From positions 1,684,501-1,748,500 of the forward strand of contig JAQFVV010012544.1 in the NCBI GenBank assembly GCA_028023455.1: DNA of 64,000 nt, written 5' to 3'. Shown one piece after another: positions 12,001-22,940 of this stretch (its first letter is position 1; each line of letters begins with the position of its first letter). The stretch is from Epiperipatus broadwayi (taxonomy: Eukaryota > Onychophora > Udeonychophora > Euonychophora > Peripatidae). The position numbers were made by a program, and so were the translations under genes. The notes below the pieces were generated by a model, which saw only the letters and a program-made list of their open reading frames with translations, was not told where the DNA came from and ran no database searches.

Positions 12001-15000
12001 GTTAACTTTGAATTTTTATATCATATTTTTTATGAATTTTCTTATTTATTAGTAAATTTTATTAAATAATTGTTAAAAAATAATACTTTCTGAACTTATT
12101 ATTCTGTGTTAATGTCTTTGTTTCTCCAGCTATCTGTTCTGTGAATTAACTATGTGTGTGACTTGATTTTATTATAGTATTGTATTATAATGAATTTGTA
12201 GCTCATTTTAGAAAAAACTAATTAGCATAGATTAAGCATATATAACTATTTTTTATCATCATAGTCCCTAAATTTCTTATGATTCTGATCTTGTTCTTAG
12301 TCAATAATAGGTAATGTATTGTAATGGAATATAATATGCTGTCACATTATTTTAAAATTAAAATAAAAAGGATCATAAATAAAAATTGATTTATTAAAAA
12401 GAAAAAAAAAACTTAACTTAAAAACCAAAATTTAAAAACTGTTTAACATATATATAGATTGCACGATGGACAACTTTAAAAACTATTTTAAAAAATAAAA
12501 ATATTTGAAAGTAATTTTTGTAAAAAAAAGTAAAGATATAAAGATTTAATAATTTTGGAAATAGAAATAATGTTGATTTCTATAATCTTAGAAAATGGAA
12601 ATGATTGTCTTATTAATTAAATGATTGTTCAAAAGCAAGCTGGCCCTTGAGGCATTTAAAATAAATTAAATGGTCAGAGAAGACAGTACAAAGAAATTAA
12701 ATGACCAATGCAAACACCAGAAATGTCAGCACAGACTGTAATTGAAACACCAGAGGATTAGTGACGTCTTGCCAGTTGAATCCAAAGATTGGATGATAAG
12801 AGACTAATAAAAATATAAAAGCCAAATTATTATTATAATTGTTATCTGAGAGCTGAATATGAACATGTTATAACTAGCTATATTGCAGATTTTCACGATG
12901 TGGAAGTCTGCAATAAATTTAATTTTCCAGACAACCAGCTGAGATCTCCCTATGACAGTTAGGGACCAAAAAGGAATGGCAAGTAGCGGCTTCATTTTTA
13001 AAAAGGAAGAACAAACAATCTACATAAGTGATCATGAAGATGGACCTCAAAATCTGCAGAATCCGTAAAGTATTAACTTTTACCAATTGAACTTTCTTTT
13101 AAATAATTACCGTATAACGTCAATAAGTACTCAATCCAAAAAAAAAGTAATATAAATGAATGTACTCTTATCTGACCAAGAATAGAACTCTAAATCAATT
13201 ATAAATATTTGTTTTTATATACGTTTGCTATTTCAATCATTTTCATTTTTTTAATTTAATTATTTCTGTTTGCATTTAACTAGGTTATTTATTTCTATCT
13301 ATGGGGAAAAATTTCAAAAAAAAAAGAAAAAAAAAGTTAAATAAAATGTATTAAATTAAAGTTGGTGTAGATAGCTGCATGGATAAAGATTAATAACTGT
13401 TTAAATTCGTTTATGTTTAATTTAAGGGATTTTAATTTCAGGCTATTTGTTTTGTAGTTAGGGCAATGTTGGTGGAGGGATATATGGGTGTTTATATTAA
13501 TGTAATGTGAAGTGTGTTTAGCATACAGGGCAACATGCCCAACTGAATGCATGATCCCAAAGAGGCAGTCATATCGTTGAAATGGTCGCAGATGTATTTC
13601 CTGTGCCATTGACCCCTTCTAGCTCTATGGACAGGGATTTATAAGATGGCAGAAAGACTGCTCTCCCCCATACATAGCACTCTTTAAAAATAATTATATG
13701 CATGATTCCTTAGTCAGGCAGATGCACTGTCCTGTTTTGGACATGGATCATTTCTTTCAAATAATATCACAGTCAGATGCACATTCCTGTCGGCATGATT
13801 TTATGCTAGCATCTTCATATTACATTAGTTGCAAATATATATCTGGAAGCTGACATTGGGTTGGCTATGAACTTTTAGTCTGAGATTGAAAGAATGTTTT
13901 GATAAGTTTTTAAGTGAAAAAAAAATCTATGTAGACTATCTATGCTCGACATGCTAAAGTAAAATATATTTTAAATATCCATCTGTACAGTCTATTTAAA
14001 TAGTAATTTGAATTTAAATTTAAAAAAATTATTAATGTTAAAATCTAAAAATAAATTTATGCCTCAAATTTTAAATGTGCATTAATAAAATCTATTTGTG
14101 TGTTAATTACTGGCAGTGGCTTCTTTTATTTTATTGTTTTAAATATTAATATATTTTGAGAATCCAAATCTATTAAAACTTATAAAAATGTTTAAATCTC
14201 TGTTACTCTATGAGTTGGTGACCTTGGGCAAATGGTCAGAATGATATATATAAGAAAATTTTTTGAATCTTAACTTACGTATTTGCCTACTATATAAATT
14301 TTTCTAGGTTCAAATGCCTAGATGTGCCCTCGTATGGCAGGTACGTTTAAGAAATCTTCAGATCCTTTCATTGACCATTAAAGTATGCACATATTAGAGT
14401 TTATGTTGATGTTTGGACATCCAGAGTTCTCTGAATGGTGCAAAGGTCAAAATCACTATTAAAGACCATTCACTGCACTTTATATTTAAAATTCATTTAT
14501 AGAGGATTAGAACATTTATGGTATCTATGGGCAAAACATTAATTATAATTAGAATGTTTCAGAATCTTAGCATTTTATTATTATGATAGATATATTTGCA
14601 CTCATGTAAGTGGGTAAAAATCTAATATTGGTAATTGATTTTATGATATTGTCCTAAGTTTGCCATGGATCAGATGATCATTCAACTCATATTTTATTAG
14701 TATATTCTTTTTAGATACAGTCACAAATAAATGACTGTTAATTTTCTGAAGATTTAATGTGATGATGCAATTAATTATTTTTATTAAATGTAGAGTCTCT
14801 TAAACTCATTGATAATGTTAATTGAGATGATTGTGATATTTGGGGAATGATTATGGCCATCTTCCCATATTATTCTCTCTTGAATACCATTACAAATGGC
14901 AGCCCAACTGGGGATATGAGCATTATTTTTAACCATGTGAAATTTGAATAAATTAGTGGCCTTTCAATGTGAACATTATAAGAATATCTGTGAATATTCT

Positions 15001-15963
15001 GCTATTTCGAAAGCTAATCTTCCTGATGAAAAAAATTAAAATACACCTTTCAAATAAAAACAGTAGAATATATTTTATAGAATAAATAATTTGAATGGAA
15101 GTAAAGTATTTTTATAGAAAAAATAACCAGATCCTAATAAAGTACATTTTACAAAATAAATAAGCTGAAATTTTTTAAAAAAAAATCCTAGAAACATGAA
15201 ATAATAAAAACATATAAACTTAATACTTTTATAATTCAAAAGAACCAAAGTATACAAATGTATGTATATTTTATGTACAAATATATATTTAAAATCTTGA
15301 TGAAAAGGGATTTTTATAGTACTGTTGTAATGTATATATTTTTATATAAAAATCCTGAAGAATTTCTTTTGTATTTTTATATTTATTATTGACATTATTG
15401 TTTACTGATTATTGCAAATCTGTGATTATTTACTGTCTCCATGTATACATTTATGTTTTAGAAATAATCAAGATGAGTCAGCATATCAGATTAAAATATT
15501 TAGCCATCGTGAAGTAATTTTTTTAATAAATAAAATGACATATTGGATATATATATATATTCACCAGTGTAAATTAGAAAAGCCATTGAGATACTTAAAA
15601 GGCCAAATTGTATCAATATGCAAGATGATACATGCAAACTTCCTTCTATTTGGAAAGATTTTTTTAAAAAACATTCTTAATTTAACATTTTTGCTATTGG
15701 TCAAACTTTCAAATCAGTGATTGTAGAACCTCTACAACCATCTTTCTACTTTTTATCACCTAATGGATGACTTTGTGTGATCAAGTCAAAACGCTGGTAT
15801 ATCAATATTTAAATTTTTTAGCATGGATGAACCTGCAAAATATGTCTTTTATATATGCAACCTGTGAAAATCTTTATATCAACATATATATATTTGTCCT
15901 TGATCTTGACAAAAATTAGATTGGGAATAAACCTTATTTTGTTTATTTTTTAAATATTTTTAT
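9051..15963. other. Long AT-rich stretch with one richer patch
   Basis: No gene was recognised. A patch at about 13500-13870 is less AT-rich and contains two similar segments ('cagatgcactgtcctgt' near 13730 and 'cagatgcacattcctgt' near 13776), which may be the trace of an old repeat. A CT run lies at 10636-10655. Several frames of 60-100 codons are open but have AT-driven composition and no family resemblance. Confidence 0.5.
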
Positions 15964-16980
15964 TAATAATACTATTAAATATTTGAAAACCAAGCACTCT
16001 TCACAAACCTGGGAGCTTAATTGTAAGTATAGAGGATTTGAACTCAGATTTTCAAGCACCCTTCAATTATGCACATTATCTCATACAACTGATACACATG
16101 ACCACACACATATAGAAAAGATTAATAATCACCAATAGACGTATTTCATGCTAAACCAGCCCTCATCAGTTGATCCAGATTATCATCTCTCACACATATA
16201 TATAATCAATGCTCAGTTTATATTAAGATAGCAAATTTTCATACTTTAATCGACAGGCTTCAATCCATTTCAATCTCCAACTCTTCAGCCATCCGTATCA
16301 TTGAAAATCTGATGATGAAAACTCAAATCCAATGCTGATGCTAATATTATTGCCATGCCCATGAAATACATAAATTGGTGATTATTAATCTTTTCTACAT
16401 GTGTGTGGTCATGTGTATCAGTTGTATAAGATAGTGTGAATAGTTGAAGGGTGCTTGAAAATCTGAGTTCAAATCCTCTATACTTACAATTAAGCTCCCA
16501 GGTTTGTGAAGAGTGCCTGGTTTTCAAATATTTACATATCAAGCTTGTATCCTGTCCATTCCTCTTATATATATTTAATGGATGCTGTCCTATACATGAG
16601 GGTTCAGACTGACTTCAGGTCAACATGGGCATAGCAATAATATTAGCATCAGTATTGGATTTGAGTTTTCATCATCATATTTTCAATGATATGTATGGCT
16701 GAAGAGTTGGAGATTGCAGTGTATTGAAGCCTGTCCATTAAAGTATGAAGATTTGCTATCTTAATATAAACTGAGCATTGATTATATAAATATGTGTGGA
16801 GAGATGATAATCTGGACCAACTGATGAGTGCTGGTTTAGCATGAAATACATATATTGGTAATTATTAATCTTTTCTACATGTGTGTGGTCATGTGTATCA
16901 GTTGTGTGAGATAGTGTGGATAGTTAAAGTGTGCTTGAAAATCTGAGTCCAAATCCTCTATATTTTAATAATACTATTAA
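15964..16980. mobile_element. 1-kb foldback bounded by a 15-bp direct repeat
   Basis: taataatactattaa occurs at 15964-15978 and again at 16966-16980. Between them, the left arm (about 15979-16370) is the reverse complement of the right arm (about 16625-16965). A third partial copy at 16371-16545 repeats the segment running from 'ttggtgattattaatc' to 'gcctggttttcaaat'. The arms contain an R1 segment ('gatgagtgctggttta'), a 'gtgtgtggtcatgtgtatca' block and 'ttcaaatcctctata'. The long direct repeat suggests insertion of the whole composite by target-primed reverse transcription. The open frame at 16285-16542 on the minus strand is incidental. Confidence 0.75.
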
Positions 16981-17056
16981 TAATTTAATCTCATCTTGCT
17001 AAGTTTTGATCTCAAATATATGATTTACATCTGTATTTGCACATTATGTATATATA

Positions 17057-17405
17057 ATCATCATCATCATCAACCATTATCAATCCACTGCAGGATGAAG
17101 GTCTCTCCAAGTTTAATCCATCTTCTCCGATCTTTAGCTTCTCTTCTCCACAACACCCCTGCACATTTTCTTATTTCATCCATCCATCTCACATGTGGTC
17201 TCTTTCTGGGTCTTTTACAATCTCTTGGAATCCACTCCATACGTTCTTGTCATTGCAGCTGTTATTACTATGTGATTATTCATATAGTATACGAACATGG
17301 ATGGGCTGCTCACCAACATGCATTAGCCAGCGTGGTGAGTTTATTGGCTTTTTACCTCTGAGTTTAAGATCAAGAAACACCATGGTCTTTCTTCTCAGTG
17401 CCTGA
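17057..17405 (-). pseudogene. LINE (RTE-like) 3' end, broken
   Basis: Read on the minus strand, this is the C-terminal end of a non-LTR retrotransposon polyprotein. A frame near the 5' part reads RRKTMVFLDLKLRGKKPI, and after a frameshift another reads RPRKRPHVRWMDEIRK, then WRREAKDRRRWIKLGETF, ending at a stop followed by a short (ATG)n tail. The Arg-rich 'GRPRxRW' block followed by a Trp-containing tail and a simple-repeat end is typical of RTE-type and related LINEs. It is 5'-truncated and frameshifted, hence dead. The plus-strand frames over the same bases are shadows. Clade assignment is from memory of such tails and is only probable. Confidence 0.7.
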
Positions 17406-17643
17406 TATATATATAATATATAACCGAAATAATTTTAAAATATAACCTAAATAATTTAAAATATAAAGCAGCTAAAAAGGTTGAAAGTGTAATGTTTCTA
17501 AATTTTCAAGGATGGATCCTATAGCATCTGAAATACTGGAATAGTCTCCATAATATAAACCAAAACCAATGAAAAAAAAATGTTGAGCAGAGAATCTTAT
17601 AAACTTTTAATATTGAGATGATCTGAAGGATGATAAAATTTAT

Positions 17644-17839
17644 AATAATTTTTTATATAATAAGGTATTTATTTATATAGTGCTATGTTAATAAATTGTA
17701 ATTGTAAATTTGTGATCAGGCTAATACACATGGCTTTACAGATTTAATGAGAGTATTCATTTATGTATGGTTTAAAATCTGTAAAGCGCAAGTGCATTAG
17801 CCTGATTGCTCATTTACAATTACAATAATTTTTTATATA
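17644..17839. mobile_element. Hairpin repeat with a 16-bp flanking direct repeat
   Basis: aataattttttatata at 17644-17659 is repeated at 17824-17839. Between them, 'attgtaattgtaaat' with 'caggctaatacacatg' (from 17696) pairs with 'gtgcattagcctgat' and 'atttacaattacaat' (to 17827), giving arms near 50 bp. The left part reads 'tttatatagtgctatg', close to 'tttatatagcgcgatg' in the insertion at 32602-33028, so the two may be one family. Non-coding. Confidence 0.65.
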
Positions 17840-18219
17840 TTTATTATTTATTTATATTACATAATTTAATGTAATAAGTGTCTTAATATTTTGTAGGTCT
17901 TAATGCATAGCATTAATTTTTTTTTTTTGCAATAATGTAGAGCAGTTTAACCAATGAATATTACTACATAATAAATATTTTTTTTCTTATTTATTAATCT
18001 AACCTCCTATTTCTTATAAATTTTTACCATTTAAATAATAAATTGAATTTTATAATAGCTTGTGAGATAAGAATATATATTCTATCAAATTTAACCATGG
18101 CATTGTTTAATTGTACTGATAGTGTAGAATATCCTCACATGAATTTTCCAGTATTAGATGGACTCAGTTTTAAACCTAATATAAATTTTTAATCCATAGA
18201 GAATCTAAGTTTTAAGAGA

Positions 18220-18372
18220 TTGTAAAAAATCCAGAAGAAACCACATGTGATATGGATAGTGAAATAAGGAAGAGAGTGGGGGTGATGTGAAAAAAAGAGG
18301 CTAAGATCAAAGAAGATGGATTGAACTTGGAAAAACCTTCATCCTGCATTGGATTGCTAATGGTTGATGATA
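18220..18372 (+). pseudogene. LINE (RTE-like) 3' end, second copy, opposite orientation
   Basis: This matches the 17057-17405 copy in inverse orientation: the frame RRWIELGKTFILHWIANG ends in a stop and a short ATG/TA tail near 18361-18382. The upstream portion ('ccagaagaaaccacatgtg') is recognisable, but is frameshifted and contains stops. It is the extreme 3' end of a heavily 5'-truncated insertion. Confidence 0.65.
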
Positions 18373-19094
18373 TATATATATAATTGGTTAGTGACTGATT
18401 ATTAAATATAGAATTAGATATTTAAACATGGTTAGCAAATTGATATATAAGAATCAGAATTAAAAAATAAGCATATTAGTCATGTGACAAAACAAGTTTA
18501 TTTAGAAGACTAAATGATATATAATTATTTCATGACTATAAATCAAGTTGAATGCCAACGTTGATTCTAGTAGGGAAAATATATATTGTATTATAAGGAA
18601 TGTAATTGTATTATTATCCATCATAAAATTGCTTAAATTAAAGAATTATATCTCTATGGAATCATTGATAATCAAGTCCCGCTAGCCAGATCTAAATAAT
18701 TAGTATTTAACAAAGTTGATGTATATTGGACAATAGAAAATACCTTGCCACTCTTATAATTGCAACAAATTAGCATTACCAGATTGTTAAAAACCTAGTT
18801 TGAGGTATAATATTTGAATTGAGATTTTATGTGGAAAAAACAATTTAAAGTCATGTTTATTTGTATCATTAATAAAAATTATGCACTGATGTATAGCTAA
18901 GTATATATGTTCGTTTCAACCTCCATTATCAGATATGCATTCCCATTTATATACTTAACGTTTCTCCATATAAATACAATATTTATACAAAAGATTTTTT
19001 ACAGGTTTTATAGATTTTAATTGACAGAAATTTAATGAGAACTCTCTGGATAGTTTAAATAATTTATCAGTTGTAATGTAATGAAGCAAAATAC

Positions 19095-19612
19095 CATTCA
19101 AAAACTGGCATTGCAAACTGTAATTCCACCATCTAGTAAATATAATTTGTCTGAAATAATTAAATCTATAATGAATCCATTTTTAACTTATATCCAAGCT
19201 TATATTAGAATCATAAGTCAGATAAAATTACTGCCTATGTTTGAATATGGAAAGTATAACAATTTAATAAATATTCTCATAATTAAATAAGTCTCCCTTA
19301 AGAAGTCATAGTTTTCATATAGAAGATTTTTAGCAAAGAGTCTCATTAATTTTTATTATTTAAACGTATCTTGTAAAAACGTTTCTATACAAAACGTATA
19401 CTAACTTATGCGAGAGTTTTATTTAATTACAAAAATATTTATAAAGTTGCTATATTTTCCATATTCAAACATATGCACTAATATTATCTGGTTTACAATC
19501 CTAATAAAAATTTCAATAGTAAGTTGAAAACAAATTTGTTTTTGATTTAAGCATTTCCTGTAATATACATTAACTACCATGATATAATTTCAGTTTGCAA
19601 CACCAGATTTTT
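19095..19612. repeat. Diverged foldback
   Basis: 'gcctatgtttgaatatggaa' at about 19231 is matched in reverse complement by 'ttccatattcaaacatatgc' at about 19457-19476. The match extends outward to 'ggcattgcaaactgtaatt' (19109) against 'atttcagtttgcaacacc' (19589-19606). A third related piece lies at 19735-19815 ('ttatgagaatatttaaaaag'). The arms are clearly decayed. The 69-codon open frame in the left arm is not supported as a gene. Confidence 0.6.
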
Positions 19613-19815
19613 AATAAACACTTTTCTTTCTTACATTGTAACTGGAAAATCATTTAAATACATAGAAAGATTTTATTAAATTTATATTATTTGAATCTAC
19701 AAAGAATATAAAAATATTTTATATAAAACCTATATCTTCTTGTGGAAAAGTTTTACATAATTATGAGAATATTTAAAAAGTTATTATTCTTTCAGTACCT
19801 AAGCATATACAGCAA

Positions 19816-22763
19816 TATTGTCTATGGATTTATAGCCTGAGGGTTCATAGAAAGTTTGAGCAGTGGAGTTACCAACACTGGAATCAATCCCCTCATCATT
19901 AATTAATTAATATCAATAACTTTTTGGGAGAAGGTTATGTAACCCTATAGCATCAAAATAGTATTAAAATCATAACATCTTTATTCAGTTTGGCAAAAGT
20001 AAGATTTATTTGAATGGGGGGGGGAGGGATCCAGGAATTTTTATTCTGAAGCTACTAACTTATAATGAGCTGACTGTTTTGACCAAATTTTACAATATAT
20101 ATACATATATATTGTTATGGATACCCCTAACTTTCTTCCAATACCTAGTAACCATGTGGCCAAGCCAAATCCAAACCTCTGATATTAGCATTACTTATTA
20201 ATTGCTACATGAGTAAATGTTAAAGCACACAAACTGACAAATCACTAATACTATTCATGTTTTAAATCCCAAGATAATTATACTGTAAACAAATACTTAA
20301 ATCAAATTATAGACATGACAACTAACCTCTGACAATTATCATTTTGTCAAATGTGTTATGATTGCAGAAACAATATAATAATATATTGTGACTAAGATCA
20401 GATGAATGAATGCAATCAAGAAATAAAAACTAATATTAAAGAAATATCAAATAAATTATTATTGTTAACAAATTATTTGTATTAATATTCATTAAAAATG
20501 ACGTTATCAATGGATTGAAATGATGATCACAAACTTACTTTAGTTGACCAATGAGCTTTTTCTAAAAAAGGATATAAAATGTTTTATCTATTGAAGAACC
20601 TACAAAGTCTTATATAGAGGATTTGAATTTAAAATTTGAAGATAAACATCAATCAATTTTGAGTGGGAATACTATCAAAAATCAATATCCAAAAAAGTGA
20701 TAATGAACATACAGAATTAAAGTTAAGTAAATAAGGAATTTGAAATTAATATCTTTGCCAGTAAATTCGAAGTATTCAAACTTCTAAAATATTGGTAATT
20801 CTCAGTTATAGATCACAATATCTAGATTTGAGGGTGTAAAGTAATATAAGAAATATTGACTTTATTCCATTCAAAACAAATTAAAGCAAAATATAATTAA
20901 TGATGAAAACAAGTAGGCATTGCTAAGTGCAAAACTACATTGGGGAAAGAAAATCATCATCCATGGAACTATGACTTGTCAGGATCAGGATGGAATTGGC
21001 CTATTACTCCATACCTGCACCAAGAAACATCAAGTTGATTTGTAATGAATTGATTCTATAATTCTCTGTTTCAAGTAGATATTCCAAAATTATCAAGGAT
21101 AACTTACCTGATGGTTGTTCTAGAATACTTATGAGCTACTATCTATATTTAAAATGGATTAACATGGATTACTGGAACAATTCAATAGGACATTTTCCTT
21201 ATAAACTTCAAAATCAAGTTAAAGTTTGATGTAATTCACTTTATTTATTTGTATGTTAGATATTATAATTTTTTTTATTTTAATATAGAGGCAAAAGGGT
21301 TAATATCTGTGCTGGCACATAACGTAAAAATAAATATCTTCACCTATAATGTAAGCCTAATAAAATATAATTTATGACGAGTGCTTGATTGTGTACTAAC
21401 CTGATCATCATCAAGGAAGAAAGATAAGATATTACCTAATATGTATTTAATTCAAACGTGTATATATTTGCAACACATATATTTTTCTTGTTTGCTCATA
21501 TTAATAGTTGTGTTAAATGTTTTTAGTATATCTGATTAACTATCCATGTCATAAATGATCTTCCTTGTCTATATTATGAGCATTGTACATAACGGGAGGG
21601 GGAGATATTCTATCACCATGATGGCAGATAGGAATCTAAGATAATGAATTACTTATAATAAATGAATTAAGAGTTTTAAGCAATAAGTTTTAGAAAGTAA
21701 AGATGATTATGGCAATCTTATACATACTACATTTCTTATTTATGCTAAAAGAAATATCGAGTGGCTATTTTTTGTGGGATCAGGGTTTGGGATAATATTT
21801 GGAACCAATTATAAACAAAGAATAACAATAAATGTTTTGACATCTTGTTTTAAAATCTTCATTGTCAAAATACCAATCATTGTAAATATGATTATTAAAT
21901 TTATTTAAATGTTTAAATTATAATTGTTGATGTGTTTTTCTATAGTTAACTTTTAATTAGTCATGCCTGTACATATACTTATGAATATTTTATTTATTTA
22001 CATACAACTTCACATCCACACCAACTATTAAACACATACGCATGTTTACACTTATCTATATTTTAAGTAATACTAATATAACCTGAATTAGATGATCATG
22101 CAGATTCTCCATGAGTTCAAAACTCATGATAACAGAAATGAAATGTGGCATGATGAGGTAAATTAAGTATATAATCAATATTTAGTTGGTTCTTAATCTC
22201 TCCTCTCCTAGGAATAAAATTAATGCATATGTGAAATGTATAGGTACAAATAACAAAAATATAATCAATTAGTCATTGTGATGACATCATCAATTTATTT
22301 ACAAGCCAGGAAAGTCCATTCTGTTACATATGGTTCTACCAGTCACTTCATTATACATATAAAGTATATCCAGTTGTTGATTAATTTGATATTATATTAA
22401 AAATTTTATATTTTAATCATAAAACAATAGAACATAAATATATTTCAAAATTTATCTGGATATGCTGAATTGAATTTGAATATAAAAATTCACTAAGAAT
22501 TTAAAACACAAACCAGGAAAGTTTGTTCATTACAATATATGTATTCAGTTGTTTTTTTTTACAAAAGCAATAGAATACTATGAAGATATTGCTTGCCATT
22601 GCTTATTATTATCTTAGTTTAATATATTTTATCAATACAATGTTTGACTAAGATAAGGTTTTAAATCTTCAATACTTATAAAATTTCAGATTGTGATTTA
22701 CCAAATGAATATATGAATATAATTAATAAAACAAGTCACAAATTGTGCAACTTGTGCTAAAAT
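19816..22763. other. AT-rich stretch, nothing recognised
   Basis: It holds TA runs and a G8 run at 20027-20034. No coding region or matched repeat was recognised. Confidence 0.5.
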
Positions 22764-22940
22764 GTTCACTAGATGGTGCTTACCACTAGCTCCAAACAAG
22801 CTTTAATGAGGTGAGCCATTAAGCTCAAAACCAATTGGTCTGGAGATGAGGATTTTCCGATAGAGATTTTGAATTTTTTCTCTGTTGGCACTTATAATTA
22901 AAGCTTGCTTGGAACTAGTGGTAAGCTCCATCTAGTGAAT
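22764..22940. repeat. MITE-like hairpin element
   Basis: 'ttcactagatggtgcttacc' at 22764 is mirrored by 'ggtaagctccatctagtgaa' at 22921-22940, and the arms continue to about 43 bp ('caagctttaat' against 'attaaagcttg'). The loop is unique sequence. The terminal motif also occurs at 5849-5869, where it stands next to another hairpin element. No clear target-site duplication was seen. Confidence 0.75.

Noticed and set aside
13337-13609. 90-codon minus-strand frame beginning MAQEIHLRPFQRYD
   Set aside because: The first half has balanced composition but the second half is AT-driven and no family is recognised. Left as part of the richer patch near 13.5 kb.
15412-15720. 102-codon plus-strand open frame
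   Set aside because: Composition is AT-driven (Ile, Leu, Lys, Tyr, Asn), no domain or motif is recognisable, and it has no supporting context. Chance opening is plausible in 64 kb, though I cannot exclude an orphan.
16285-16542. 85-codon minus-strand frame with a His-rich stretch
   Set aside because: It lies across the middle copy of the 16-kb foldback. The frame is a by-product of the repeat sequence.
16996-17361. 121-codon plus-strand frame rich in His, Ser and Leu
   Set aside because: It is the antisense shadow of the LINE tail on the minus strand. The His run comes from the (CAT)n of the LINE's simple-repeat end.
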